Assembly: GCF_000179615.1 (NCBI RefSeq)
Contig: NZ_AEDD01000001.1
Location: 558,001-622,000, forward strand
From: Paenibacillus curdlanolyticus YK9
GTDB lineage: Bacteria; Bacillota; Bacilli; Paenibacillales; Paenibacillaceae
DNA length: 64,000 nucleotides
Direction: 5' to 3'
Shown here: piece by piece, positions 26,387 through 35,017 of the stretch
How the letters are laid out: every line of letters begins with the position of its first letter
Position numbering within the stretch: position 1 is the first letter of the stretch
Program-made: the position numbers and the translations under genes
The notes under the pieces: generated by a model
Databases searched by the model: none
Seen by the model: the letters and a program-made list of their open reading frames with translations, nothing else
Told to the model about the DNA's origin: nothing

Positions 26387-27151
26387 ATGCAAATTGATGT
26401 GCTAACGCTTTTCCCTGAAATGTTCGACGGCGTGTTTGGCGCCAGCATTCTGGGGAAAGCACGGGATAAAGGGATTGTATCGCTTAAGGCGACGAACTTC
26501 AGGCAGTTTTCGACCAATAAGCATAGTACGGTTGATGACTATCCTTATGGCGGCGGCGGCGGGATGGTGCTTAAGCCTGAGCCAATGTTCGCAGCGGTTG
26601 AACATTTGGTGCCGCATGAGGGACCTCGGCCTCGCATCATTTTACTATGTCCGCAAGGCGAGACGTTTACGCAGCGCAAAGCAGAGGAGCTGTCGCAGGA
26701 GAAGCACTTGATCTTCGTGTGCGGCCATTATGAAGGCTATGATGAGCGGATTCGCGAGCATTTGGTCACAGATGAGCTGTCAATCGGGGATTACGTGCTA
26801 ACAGGCGGGGAGCTGCCTGCGATGGTTGCTATTGATAGCATCGTTCGTCTGCTGCCAGGCGTGCTAGGCAATGAGACGTCTGCGGTAACCGATTCGTTCA
26901 GCACGGGACTGCTTGAATACCCGCATTATACGAGACCCGCTGTTTTTCGCGATTGGGAAGTGCCTGAAGTACTGATTTCGGGCAATCATGCGCGAATTGA
27001 TGCATGGAGACGCGAGCAGTCGTTGCTTCGAACATTGCGGAGAAGGCCTGAGTTGCTGGATCGTGTTGCGTTGACGCCCAAAGAAAAGGCCTGGCTTCAA
27101 GCTATAGCAGAGCAGGAGTCGAATACGGCAGGATCTTCCGATTCTGAGTAA
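26387..27151 (+). CDS. trmD: tRNA (guanine(37)-N1)-methyltransferase
   Basis: A 254-residue SPOUT-class enzyme making m1G37, which prevents frameshifting. Signatures are LTLFPEMF at the start, [23 protein letters not shown] and the knot [13 protein letters not shown] with the binding loop NETSA. There is no strong Shine-Dalgarno, and the 5-base gap to rimM suggests translational coupling. Confidence 0.96.
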   Translation: MQIDVLTLFPEMFDGVFGASILGKARDKGIVSLKATNFRQFSTNKHSTVDDYPYGGGGGMVLKPEPMFAAVEHLVPHEGPRPRIILLCPQGETFTQRKAEELSQEKHLIFVCGHYEGYDERIREHLVTDELSIGDYVLTGGELPAMVAIDSIVRLLPGVLGNETSAVTDSFSTGLLEYPHYTRPAVFRDWEVPEVLISGNHARIDAWRREQSLLRTLRRRPELLDRVALTPKEKAWLQAIAEQESNTAGSSDSE

Positions 27152-27170
27152 GAAAAATGCTCGCATAGCA

Positions 27171-27199
27171 TTGTGTTTTGGCCTATCGTATGATAAAAT
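27171..27199 (+). promoter_or_regulatory. Candidate sigma-A promoter of rplS
   Basis: TTGTGT (27171-27176), 17-base spacer, TAAAAT (27194-27199). Four of six and five of six positions match the consensus. It would give rplS a leader of about 100 bases. Confidence 0.5.
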
Positions 27200-27205
27200 T
27201 GACGA

Positions 27206-27306
27206 TGTTGTGTGAAAGTCGGACGGTCCGCTATTAGCCATGACCTGGTCGATCGATTGATCAGCGAGCTCATAAGAACGTCTGTTGGGGAAGGAGTGAT
27301 TACAAG
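27206..27306 (+). promoter_or_regulatory. rplS 5' leader, possible L19 autoregulatory leader
   Basis: About 100 untranslated bases lie between the candidate promoter and the rplS start. The leader contains short complementary segments (GGACGGTCC at 27220-27228 and the GATCGATTGATC area near 27250). Firmicutes often have a structured L19 leader at this place; the match here is by position only and the fold was not computed. AAGGAGTGAT supplies the ribosome site. Confidence 0.35.
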
Positions 27307-27648
27307 ATGAATATTGTACAAGCGATTACGCAAGAACAACTGCGCAAAGACATTCCTAGCTTCCGTCCAGGCGACACGCTGAAGGTGTACGTAAAAGTCA
27401 TCGAGGGCTCGCGCGAGCGGATTCAGCTCTTCGAAGGCGTTGTCATCAAGCGTCGCGGTGGCGGCATTAGCGAAACGTTCACGGTTCGTAAAATTTCTTA
27501 CGGCGTTGGCGTGGAAAGAACGTTCCCGGTTAACTCGCCTAAGATTGATAAAATCGACGTGGCTCGCCGTGGTAAAGTTCGTCGTGCGAAGCTCTACTAC
27601 TTGCGCGAACTGCGCGGTAAAGCAGCAAGAATTAAAGAAATCCGTTAA
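27307..27648 (+). CDS. rplS: 50S ribosomal protein L19
   Basis: A 113-residue protein at the 30S-50S interface. The L19 signatures [30 protein letters not shown] and the basic tail [18 protein letters not shown] are all present. It follows trmD, as is typical, and ends in a clear terminator. Confidence 0.97.
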   Translation: MNIVQAITQEQLRKDIPSFRPGDTLKVYVKVIEGSRERIQLFEGVVIKRRGGGISETFTVRKISYGVGVERTFPVNSPKIDKIDVARRGKVRRAKLYYLRELRGKAARIKEIR

Positions 27649-27662
27649 TCGGATGGTTGAGA

Positions 27663-27689
27663 GGGGCTTGCCACAGACAAGCCCCTTTT
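27663..27689 (+). terminator. Rho-independent terminator after rplS
   Basis: GGGGCTTG (27663-27670) pairs with CAAGCCCC (27678-27685), followed by four T. Confidence 0.75.
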
Positions 27690-27771
27690 CGCATTCCAAT
27701 AACGATCGTTCGTCCAAGCACAAGTCCCCCCTGTCAGGGCAAAGACAGTATGATGAGAAGCGGGTGATAAT

Positions 27772-28458
27772 ATGGAGCATAATCGTACGAACGACCAGGA
27801 AAATATGAATCATGCTACAGATTCCGATGTGGACAAGCAGCCGGTGAGCAATTCGCCTGCAGACCACAAGCCGGCAAAGCGCAGCGGTGCAACGAAAGAA
27901 ATTACGGAGTGGGTAAAAGCAATCGGGATCGCCGTTATCCTCGTTTTGATCATTCGCTGGCTGTTATTTATGCCATTTATCGTGGACGGGCCTTCGATGC
28001 AGCCTAACTTCGAAACAGGCGAGCGCGTTATCGTTAATAAAGTGCTTTATAAATTCCGTGAGCCAAAGCATGGTGAAGTTGTTGTATTCTTTGTTCCTGA
28101 AGAGAATCGTAATTTTATTAAGCGCGTTATCGGCGTGCCAGGCGATAAAATTCGATACGAGGGCGACGACTTGTATGTGAATGATCAGAAGGTTGACGAA
28201 ACGTACTTGAAGGAGCCGATCGCTCAGGCGCATGCCAAAGGCGAGCTTTATAACAACAGCGCGATGACTCCGAACTATCCGAATGAACGGTTTACAGAGT
28301 CTGTCGTACCGGAAGGCCATATTTTCGTTCTTGGCGATAATCGCCCGAACAGCAAGGACAGCCGGATGATCGGCTTTGTTGACATGGACAACGTGATTGG
28401 ACGCAGTGATGTCATATTCTGGCCGCTGAACAAGGTTAGAGTAATCGGACATAAATAA
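27772..28458 (+). CDS. lepB: Type I signal peptidase
   Basis: A 228-residue membrane serine protease that cleaves signal peptides from exported proteins. A hydrophilic, cytosolic tail of about 45 residues precedes one transmembrane helix (about 48-68). The catalytic Ser75 is in GPSMQPN and Lys117 in FIKRVIGVPGD; GDNRPNSKDSR is box E. B. subtilis keeps no lepB-type gene here, but Paenibacillus relatives commonly do. An 11-bp perfect hairpin follows before rbgA. Confidence 0.94.
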   Translation: MEHNRTNDQENMNHATDSDVDKQPVSNSPADHKPAKRSGATKEITEWVKAIGIAVILVLIIRWLLFMPFIVDGPSMQPNFETGERVIVNKVLYKFREPKHGEVVVFFVPEENRNFIKRVIGVPGDKIRYEGDDLYVNDQKVDETYLKEPIAQAHAKGELYNNSAMTPNYPNERFTESVVPEGHIFVLGDNRPNSKDSRMIGFVDMDNVIGRSDVIFWPLNKVRVIGHK

Positions 28459-28464
28459 GCAACG

Positions 28465-28510
28465 ACATGCCTCGTGAATGTCTGCTCCGGTAGACGTTGA
28501 CGAGGCATGT
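28465..28510 (+). other. Hairpin between lepB and rbgA
   Basis: ACATGCCTCGT (28465-28475) pairs exactly with ACGAGGCATGT (28500-28510), with a further GTCT/AGAC helix inside. No T-run follows, and the rbgA ribosome site lies directly after it, so it is more likely an mRNA processing or stability element than a terminator. Confidence 0.5.
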
Positions 28511-28528
28511 TAGCAATGAGGTGATGGA

Positions 28529-29401
28529 ATGACGATTCAGTGGTTCCCCGGACATATGACAAGAGCCCGGAGACAGATTCAAGATAAATTGAAGCTGATT
28601 GATATTGCGGTCGAGCTTCTCGACGCACGGATACCGCTTTCGAGCCGCAATCCGATGGTTGATGAGATTTTGCTTAACAAGCCGCGGATGATTGTGTTAG
28701 GGAAAAGCGATCTTGCTGATCCAAGAGAAACCGAAGCGTGGATCGAGCGGTTCAAATATGAAGGACATGAATGTATTGCGGTTGATGCATCGACGGGTAC
28801 TCGGGTAGGAGAGATTCCCGGCCTGGCAAAAAAGCTGCTGCATGAAAAAATTGCGAAGCAATTGTCCAAAGGCATTAATCCGCGCGCGGTTCGTGCACTC
28901 ATTGTCGGTATCCCGAATGTGGGCAAATCGACGCTGATTAATCGCCTTGCTGGCCGTAATATTGCGATAACGGGCGATCGTCCAGGCGTTACCAAAGGCC
29001 AACAGTGGATTAAGGTAGGCACGGAAATGGAGCTCCTGGATACTCCGGGTATTTTGTGGCCCAAATTCGAGGACCCCATCGTAGGCTATCGCTTGGCGAT
29101 GACAGGCGCGATTCGCGAGCAGATTCTTAATATCGAGGATATTGCGTTCTTCGCAACTCGTGAACTGATTAGCCGTTATTGGGACACGCTGGTGGACCGA
29201 TTCGGTATTGATGTAGAGCGCCCTACTGATCTGGAGGATTCCAGCGAAGTTGTTCGCATCATGGAAGCGATCGGGCGTAAGCGCGGTTGTCTCATTAGCG
29301 GCGGCAACGTTGATTTGGAGAAGTCTTCGGGCATTATTTTGCGCGAGATGCGTGCAGGAAAGCTCGGGCGGCTAACATTGGAATCCGCTTCGACTTATTA
29401 A
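28529..29401 (+). CDS. rbgA: Ribosome biogenesis GTPase RbgA (YlqF)
   Basis: A 290-residue circularly permuted GTPase needed for late 50S assembly (L16 incorporation). The G motifs occur in permuted order: G4 LGKSDL near residue 58 comes before G1 [14 protein letters not shown] near 128 and G3 DTPG near 173. N-terminal [12 protein letters not shown] is a family signature. GAGGTGATGG precedes the ATG. It is followed by rnhB with a 23-base gap. Confidence 0.95.
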   Translation: MTIQWFPGHMTRARRQIQDKLKLIDIAVELLDARIPLSSRNPMVDEILLNKPRMIVLGKSDLADPRETEAWIERFKYEGHECIAVDASTGTRVGEIPGLAKKLLHEKIAKQLSKGINPRAVRALIVGIPNVGKSTLINRLAGRNIAITGDRPGVTKGQQWIKVGTEMELLDTPGILWPKFEDPIVGYRLAMTGAIREQILNIEDIAFFATRELISRYWDTLVDRFGIDVERPTDLEDSSEVVRIMEAIGRKRGCLISGGNVDLEKSSGIILREMRAGKLGRLTLESASTY

Positions 29402-29424
29402 GCCTCACAAACTAAAGGCAACGC

Positions 29425-30060
29425 ATGGGAGAATGGGGAATGCTGGAATACGAAAAGCTGCTTTGGGAGCAGGGCTGCAGCAACATCGCGGGTATCGACG
29501 AGGTAGGGCGAGGCTGCTTGTTCGGTGATGTCGTAGCCGCTGCCGTCATTTTGCCGCCCGGGCTCGTGCTGGATGGCGTCAACGACTCCAAGAAGCTGTC
29601 CGAGAAAAAGCGAAATGAGCTGTATGATATCATCATCGAGCACGCGCTCTATTGGTCAATTGCACGAATTGATTCCGACGAAATCGATCGAATCAATATT
29701 AAGCAGGCTTCACGTTTAGCGATGAAGCAAGCCGTGCAGACGCTCGGCGTTGATCCTGATCATTTATTAGTCGATGCCGAGAAGATTGATCTTGACCTTC
29801 CGCAGCAGGCGATTATAAAAGGAGATGCGACTAGCCAATCGATTGCAGCCGCATCGATCCTTGCGAAGGTAACCCGCGATCGATTATGTACGACAGAGTG
29901 GGAGAGCCTGTATCCAGGCTATGGAATCGCCATACATAAAGGATATGCGACGAAGCTGCATCGAGAGAAGCTGCTCGAGCTCGGACCGACACCGCTGCAT
30001 CGGAAATCGTTTCTGGGAAACATCATGGCGCAAATGGAGCAGCAGCAAATGTTGTTCTAG
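29425..30060 (+). CDS. rnhB: Ribonuclease HII
   Basis: A 211-residue enzyme removing ribonucleotides from DNA. GIDEVGRGCLFGDVVAAAV carries the first catalytic Asp-Glu; the remaining acidic residues are around DSKKLSEKKR and LVDAEKIDL. It lacks the N-terminal extension of about 60 residues present in B. subtilis RnhB. ATG 29425 (AAAGG upstream) and ATG 29440 (GGAGA upstream) are both possible starts. Confidence 0.93.
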   Translation: MGEWGMLEYEKLLWEQGCSNIAGIDEVGRGCLFGDVVAAAVILPPGLVLDGVNDSKKLSEKKRNELYDIIIEHALYWSIARIDSDEIDRINIKQASRLAMKQAVQTLGVDPDHLLVDAEKIDLDLPQQAIIKGDATSQSIAAASILAKVTRDRLCTTEWESLYPGYGIAIHKGYATKLHREKLLELGPTPLHRKSFLGNIMAQMEQQQMLF

Positions 30061-30092
30061 CCGTTCGTTAAATATGGATATGAAGAATTCGT

Positions 30093-30146
30093 AAACCGTT
30101 CATTTGAGCAGCTGCGCATGCGGTGCAGCCACATGAACGGTTTTTT
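30093..30146 (+). terminator. Rho-independent terminator after rnhB
   Basis: AAACCGTTCAT (30093-30103) pairs with ATGAACGGTTT (30133-30143) around an inner hairpin, ending in six T. It separates the ribosome cluster from ylqG. Confidence 0.75.
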
Positions 30147-30185
30147 ACTTTTCGCATAATGTAATAGATTTTCAGCAAGAATGGT

Positions 30186-30212
30186 TTAGCTTCGCCCGTT
30201 TTGTGCCGATAT
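30186..30212 (+). promoter_or_regulatory. Candidate sigma-D (flagellar) promoter of ylqG
   Basis: GCCGATAT at 30205-30212 matches the sigma-D -10 consensus at seven of eight positions (GCCGATAA). The -35 at 15-base spacing is TTAG (30186-30189), a poor match to TAAA. It lies 43 bases before the ylqG start, downstream of a terminator, so a promoter is needed here. Confidence 0.4.
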
Positions 30213-30255
30213 AAACGATATACGGAGTGATCGATCGACAAAAGGGGAATTTACT

Positions 30256-32343
30256 TTGAATATAAGCCAGATGATGAGAAGCCTGCTCGGTGACGTGCAG
30301 AATGGCGAGAGCCGTAAGCTTGAGTTAAAAGCAGGTCAAGTGGTGCGCGGTGTCGTGCTGCAAACACAGGGAGAGCAAGAGGCTCTGGTGCAAATAAACG
30401 GAGTACAAGTCCGTGCTAAGCTGGAAACGCCGCTATCTCCCGGACAAACAGCGACCTTAAAGGTTCAGCCTGAATCGAATTCCGGGATGATCGTACTGAA
30501 GCCAATCGATTCGGCTGAGCAGCAAGCATCGGACGATACGGTGCGGCAATTGGTAAAAGCAGCAGGGCTGCCGGATTCGAAATGGGCGATGGAAATCGTC
30601 CGAGATATGAAGCGTGATGGGATTCCGATGACGCGTGAAGTTGCGCAAGCGTTAAAGCAGGTATTTAGCGCGATTCCAAAAGGGGTCGATCCAGCAGAGT
30701 GGATGCAGGCTGCGGCTGCGGCGCTCAAACGAGGGTTGCCAATGACGGAGCAAACGGTGGCGGCTATGCGGCAGGTGATGTTTGGGAAGCCGATGCATGT
30801 TTTGCTGGATACGATCAGCCATCAGTTAACCCAAGTGGCTGGCACAGAGGCTGATGGAAGGGCGGCTGAACCAGAGGCGGCGGAAGGGGCGGCAAATAAG
30901 CCGATACTGCCGGATGGCACGGTGAAAAATGGAGCGGCGGGAGGTCCATCCGCAACGTCAGCAACAGCTCTAGCAGCGCGTGTGAAGGAACTGCTTGCAC
31001 AAGCAGCAGCGCTGCAGCAGCAGGCTGTGGAAGGCAGCGGAGGAGACGGGCTATCACAAGAAGCGGCGGACTCGCAGACACACGCAGCTGCCAATGCTAA
31101 AACGTCTCCAGCACAGGCTGAAGGGCCACTGGGTAGACAACCGAACACGGTGCCTACCGACAGCAAAACAGCCCCTTCATCTATGGCGACAGGCGGCCAT
31201 GCAGAAGTTACGTCGAATGCGACAAGCGGCCAAGGAAATAACGGACGCTTTACTGAACCAGCCGTGACCGGCCGTCCCGCCTCGACAGATTCGGGAGGCT
31301 GGCTGGGCAAGATGCTGCAGGTGCTCGGCGTAAACCATGAGCATGAGCTGCTTCAAGAGACAACGCGTATGCGGGCAATCGAAACAACGAATGCGTCGCA
31401 AAATAGCAATAAGCCTGCTGCTACGGGCTTGAGCACTAATGTTAACAACCAGGCTGAAACACGAAGCAATGTTGATGCACAAGGCGAACCGATACCGTTG
31501 CCCCGCAATGGAGGTAATGGGACAGCGCCTAATATGGTTGGAGCCGACATGAGGAAGCCTAGTGGAACCCCGTCATCTGGGGCTGCTTCAACGGAAGTTG
31601 AAAAAGCGGCGAGTGATATGCAAGCGGAAGGTGAAGCAAACGCGGCAGGGCGTTTGACGGGTGGACAAAATGGTCTCATGCGTCAAGCGATTGGCGCTGA
31701 GGGGCTGCGTGCCGCACCTTCGATTCCACTGCAGAACCATGCTCACGCGGCAGAGGGGATAACATCGGAATCGCTGAAAAGCGCGTTAATGTCCCTCGCA
31801 TCAATGGATGATGCCCCTGCTCAGCTCAAAGAGACGGCTCAGCAGCTCGTTCAGCAAATTACCGGCCAGCAGTTGCTCTTGTCGCCCGAACGCAACGGGT
31901 CAATGCTAACGCATCTTACGTTATTCATTCCGCTGCTTAACCAAGAAGGCAGCCAGACTGCATCCGTTCATGTCCAAACGAAGCGGGGACCGAAGAATGA
32001 ACTCGACGCATCCAATTGCCGACTGCTGTTTGATTTGAATTTAAAATCAATCGGCAATACGATCGTGGATGTGCATGTCGTCGATAAAATCGTAAACTTA
32101 AACGTGTGGAACGATCATCCGCTCATGCAGACGATTGCGTTGGGGGAACGAAATGCGGTTGCTGCCGCGCTTCAGCAGGCGGGTTATCAGCTGCTGACGT
32201 TCAAAGTCACCGCCATGCCAGACGAGTCAATCAAAGCCAATGGGAGCAGCGCTGAGGGCGCGTCAGGGGGCGAAGCGGCATTTCCACCGACAGTACCCTC
32301 CTATGGGGCGAAGCCGTACAAAGGAGTCGATTTCCGGATATGA
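30256..32343 (+). CDS. ylqG: YlqG, FliK-like protein with long variable middle
   Basis: A 695-residue protein. The N-terminal 80 residues form a compact beta-rich part (VRGVVLQTQGEQEALVQI). Residues about 200-500 are low-complexity, rich in Ala, Gly, Ser, Thr, Asn and Gln. The C-terminal part (about 520-660) contains LTLFIPLLNQEG, VHVQTKRGPKN and FDLNLKSIGNTIVDVHV, resembling the Flg_hook domain of FliK. FliK measures hook length and switches export specificity through FlhB. The next gene encodes a FlhB C-terminal-like protein, so the two probably work as a pair. The TTG start at 30256 follows AAAGGGGAA. B. subtilis has ylqG-ylqH at the same locus with no settled role. A conventional fliK lies at 52539. 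Confidence 0.75.
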   Translation: MNISQMMRSLLGDVQNGESRKLELKAGQVVRGVVLQTQGEQEALVQINGVQVRAKLETPLSPGQTATLKVQPESNSGMIVLKPIDSAEQQASDDTVRQLVKAAGLPDSKWAMEIVRDMKRDGIPMTREVAQALKQVFSAIPKGVDPAEWMQAAAAALKRGLPMTEQTVAAMRQVMFGKPMHVLLDTISHQLTQVAGTEADGRAAEPEAAEGAANKPILPDGTVKNGAAGGPSATSATALAARVKELLAQAAALQQQAVEGSGGDGLSQEAADSQTHAAANAKTSPAQAEGPLGRQPNTVPTDSKTAPSSMATGGHAEVTSNATSGQGNNGRFTEPAVTGRPASTDSGGWLGKMLQVLGVNHEHELLQETTRMRAIETTNASQNSNKPAATGLSTNVNNQAETRSNVDAQGEPIPLPRNGGNGTAPNMVGADMRKPSGTPSSGAASTEVEKAASDMQAEGEANAAGRLTGGQNGLMRQAIGAEGLRAAPSIPLQNHAHAAEGITSESLKSALMSLASMDDAPAQLKETAQQLVQQITGQQLLLSPERNGSMLTHLTLFIPLLNQEGSQTASVHVQTKRGPKNELDASNCRLLFDLNLKSIGNTIVDVHVVDKIVNLNVWNDHPLMQTIALGERNAVAAALQQAGYQLLTFKVTAMPDESIKANGSSAEGASGGEAAFPPTVPSYGAKPYKGVDFRI

Positions 32344-32654
32344 GCCCACTACATGAATCTGCCAAGGACGGGGAGCCAACGAATCAAGCCCGTAAGGCAG
32401 TAGCCTTAAAGTATGAGCCTGGAGAACGTTCGGCGCCTGTCGTAATTGCGAAAGGAAAAGGCCACTTAGCGGAAGCGATCGTCGCGAAGGCAGCGGAAAA
32501 TGGCGTTCCGATTCAAGAGGATTCCTCGTTGGTGGAGGTGCTCTCGAAGCTCGATATCGATCAAGAAATTCCGCAAGAGCTATACGCGCTTGTCGCCGAG
32601 ATATTAAGTTTTGTCTATCGTTCGGACAAACGAGCAGGAGCGTGGGATGATTAA
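32340..32654 (+). CDS. ylqH: YlqH, free-standing FlhB C-terminal domain-like protein
   Basis: A 104-residue soluble protein that aligns with the part of FlhB after its autocleavage site. In this window FlhB reads NPTH-FAVALKYD then EAPVVLAKG; YlqH reads NQAR-KAVALKYE then SAPVVIAKG, and both end with a VAE(V/I)L(A/S)(Y/F)VY helix. The NPTH autocleavage motif has become NQAR at residues 15-18, so no self-cleavage is expected. It overlaps ylqG by 4 bases (ATGA). It has no membrane segment. Type III export switch proteins use this domain to gate substrates, so YlqH may compete with, or replace, the cleaved FlhB fragment. Confidence 0.8.
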   Translation: MSPLHESAKDGEPTNQARKAVALKYEPGERSAPVVIAKGKGHLAEAIVAKAAENGVPIQEDSSLVEVLSKLDIDQEIPQELYALVAEILSFVYRSDKRAGAWDD

Positions 32655-33021
32655 AAGTAACCGAATCGAAACGGGAAAAATCGGGGAAGCGGCTGCGGAG
32701 CGGCATTTGGTTGAAGCGGGCTACTTGATACGGGAACGAAACTGGCGATGCCGCGCCGGTGAGGTCGATATTATTGCAGAGCAGGACGGAACGATGGTTG
32801 TCATTGAAGTGCGTACGAGGCGCTCGAGCTCTTCGGCTGCGTTCGGGTTAGCGGCGGAATCCGTCGATTTTCGAAAATGCCAGAAGGTGCGCATGGTTAC
32901 GGAAATTTATTTGCAAACACGCAAGCTGAGCGGTCGAACCGTTCGGTTCGATGTCATTACGGTAATGCTGGGCGCAGATAATACCCTGATCAATTTGACT
33001 CATATTCAAAATGCTTTCTAA
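32647..33021 (+). CDS. yraN: YraN family protein (UPF0102)
   Basis: A 124-residue protein of the UPF0102 family, with a predicted restriction-endonuclease/resolvase-like fold. Family residues are seen in TGKIGEAAAERHL, NWRCRAGEVDIIAEQDG and VVIEVRTR, which give the Glu-Asp-Glu set of a nuclease core. The function is not established. ATG 32647 follows AGGAG by 6 bases and overlaps ylqH by 8 bases. It converges on comM, and a bidirectional terminator lies between. Confidence 0.85.
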   Translation: MIKSNRIETGKIGEAAAERHLVEAGYLIRERNWRCRAGEVDIIAEQDGTMVVIEVRTRRSSSSAAFGLAAESVDFRKCQKVRMVTEIYLQTRKLSGRTVRFDVITVMLGADNTLINLTHIQNAF

Positions 33022-33023
33022 AG

Positions 33024-33080
33024 AAAAAGCAGAAGGAACCGCAGGATGGCTTCGTCCATCTCGATTCTTTCTGCTTTTAT
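33024..33080. terminator. Bidirectional terminator between yraN and comM
   Basis: AAAGCAGAA (33026-33034) pairs with TTCTGCTTT (33069-33077), with an inner GGATGG/CCATC helix. A-rich and T-rich flanks give a T-tract on both strands. Confidence 0.75.
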
Positions 33081-33100
33081 TATTGAAGGACTTCTAGGGG

Positions 33101-34663
33101 CTATTCGCTTATGACTTCCCCGGATCGCCGATATTGAATGGCTTCCGACATATGCTCTTCATCGACTGCGGAGCTATTAGAAACATCAGCAATGGTTCGG
33201 GCAAGCCGCAGGATGCGGTCATGGGCACGGAAGCTGATTCCAAGCTTATCAAATGCATGCCGAAGCAACTTAGCGGAGCTTGCGGATAATTGCACGGCGC
33301 GATGAAGGGTAGCACCCGATAATTCGGCATTCCAATGGACACCAGTTGTTCTCGACCGGTGGTGCTGTCGTTCAGCAGCAGACATAACAAGAGCGTGCAT
33401 ATCGGAGCTTGTCATGCCAGGGCGTGCAGATTGAAATGTTTTTGGGCGGGGCACTTCGAGCAGCAGGTCAATTCGATCCAGGAGAGGCCCAGATATTTTG
33501 CTTCGATAACGAGCGACTGCTGCATCTGTACAAGTGCAATGCCGATCGTTGGCGTCATTGCCTAAGTAACCGCATGGACATGGATTCATGGAAGCAGCGA
33601 GCATGAAACGGGCAGGGAATCGGAATACTGCTTTTGTGCGAGCAATCGTTACAGCACGATCCTCCAGCGGTTGGCGTAGAACCTCGAGTGCGGGTCGTGT
33701 GAACTCGGGAAGCTCGTCGAGAAAAAGCACGCCGCGATGCGCGAGCGTGACTTCGCCAGGGCGGGGTATAGAGCCTCCACCGATTAACCCGCCAGCGGAT
33801 ATCGTATGATGAGGGGAACGAAACGGTCGAGTACGGATGAGTGAAGTGGGGCTTGCGCCTAGCTTGCCTGCAACGCTATATATTTTGGTCACCTCAAGCG
33901 CTTCTTCATCCGTTAGTGGCGGGAGAATAGTAGGAAGACGGCGAGCGAGCATCGTCTTACCTGTACCAGGAGGGCCGCATAACAGCACATTATGACTTCC
34001 GGCGGCAGCGATGAGCAGGGCGCGCTTGGCGCCGTGCAGCCCGAGCACGTCGCCATAGTCGAGCGAGCCTTCGCTAGCGGATGTCCCATCTACGATGTTG
34101 CGAGCCGGTTGAAGCTGATGCAACTCTGGCTTATAGCGAAAAGCTTGCCAGCGATCACCTTCGTTCCAAGCTGCAAGCTCGTTGAGATGAGAGATGGCGT
34201 AAACGTCTATTTTGTTCAACAGGGCAGCCTCAGCGGCGTTGCCGATCGGAAGAATAACGCGTGTAGCCTCGTTCCTGATCGCCTGCTCGACCATCGGCAG
34301 GACGCCAGGCACCGCGCGAACATCGCCATTGAGCGAAAGCTCGCCAATTAGGAGCGTACGTTGGAATGGGGCGGCTGGCAGCTGCTCACTGGCAACGAGT
34401 ATAGCTGCGGCAATCGTAAGATCGAATGCGGAGCCTTCCTTGCGAAGATCGGCAGGAGCGAGGTTAATCGTAATGCGGCTCATTGGAAATTGAAAGCCGC
34501 AATTTCGAATCGCTGCCCGAACACGCTCGGAAGACTCGCGAATCGCGCTGTCTGGCAAACCGACCAGATTGACCTGGGGCAGCCCGCTTGCAATATCGGC
34601 TTCAACTGCGATGGAAATTCCATCTATGCCGGAAACGCTTGAACCCAGTAGGCTGGCATACAT
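33101..34663 (-). CDS. comM: YifB/ComM family Mg chelatase-like AAA+ ATPase
   Basis: A 520-residue protein with an N-terminal Lon-like (ChlI) domain (MYASLLGSSVSGIDG, LVGLPDSAIRESSERVR), a central AAA+ module (Walker A GPPGTGKTMLARRLP, Walker B GVLFLDELPEF) and the Mg_chelatase C-terminal domain. In Gram-negatives ComM is a hexameric branch-migration helicase for transformation; the Firmicutes members are less studied. The presence of dprA at 37355 fits a link to DNA uptake, though it is not proof. ATG 34663 is used because GGAGGTG precedes it by 9 bases; ATG 34684 lacks a site. Confidence 0.9.
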   Translation of the reverse strand: MYASLLGSSVSGIDGISIAVEADIASGLPQVNLVGLPDSAIRESSERVRAAIRNCGFQFPMSRITINLAPADLRKEGSAFDLTIAAAILVASEQLPAAPFQRTLLIGELSLNGDVRAVPGVLPMVEQAIRNEATRVILPIGNAAEAALLNKIDVYAISHLNELAAWNEGDRWQAFRYKPELHQLQPARNIVDGTSASEGSLDYGDVLGLHGAKRALLIAAAGSHNVLLCGPPGTGKTMLARRLPTILPPLTDEEALEVTKIYSVAGKLGASPTSLIRTRPFRSPHHTISAGGLIGGGSIPRPGEVTLAHRGVLFLDELPEFTRPALEVLRQPLEDRAVTIARTKAVFRFPARFMLAASMNPCPCGYLGNDANDRHCTCTDAAVARYRSKISGPLLDRIDLLLEVPRPKTFQSARPGMTSSDMHALVMSAAERQHHRSRTTGVHWNAELSGATLHRAVQLSASSAKLLRHAFDKLGISFRAHDRILRLARTIADVSNSSAVDEEHMSEAIQYRRSGEVISE

Positions 34664-35017
34664 AACAAAATACACCTCCGTCATTATCGGTCGAAGGTGC
34701 TTCCTTACGGTTCCGTATCAGTCATTCATCTCTTGGCTCTATCATATCGATGGAAAAAGCTGCTGTCAACGAGGAGGCCGAATTGATGCGAAAGGAGTGG
34801 ATAAATTGGCGTTCTAGCCTATTTTTTGAAATGTGAGAAATGCGAAAACCAATGTGATTCGATCTCATATCATCTCAAAACTAGATGAATTTCATATCAA
34901 AAGAGCAGTTTATTAATTTTGCAAAAGTGAGGTAAGGTTGTACATTTAGTGATACAATAAGCTTGTTTGTTTACATTCCATTGCTTGATACAGTTTGCGG
35001 ATTGGAGGATTTCGTTA
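34664..35017. other. Divergent intergenic region comM / sucC
   Basis: This 354-base region holds the promoters of leftward comM and rightward sucC. It is AT-rich from 34820 onward. A TACAAT at 34953-34958 may be a -10, but no matching -35 was found. A short open frame, 34750-34836 (28 codons from ATG 34750, or 16 from ATG 34786 with GAGGAGG 8 bases before it), is the only candidate gene; it has no recognisable similarity. Confidence 0.4.
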
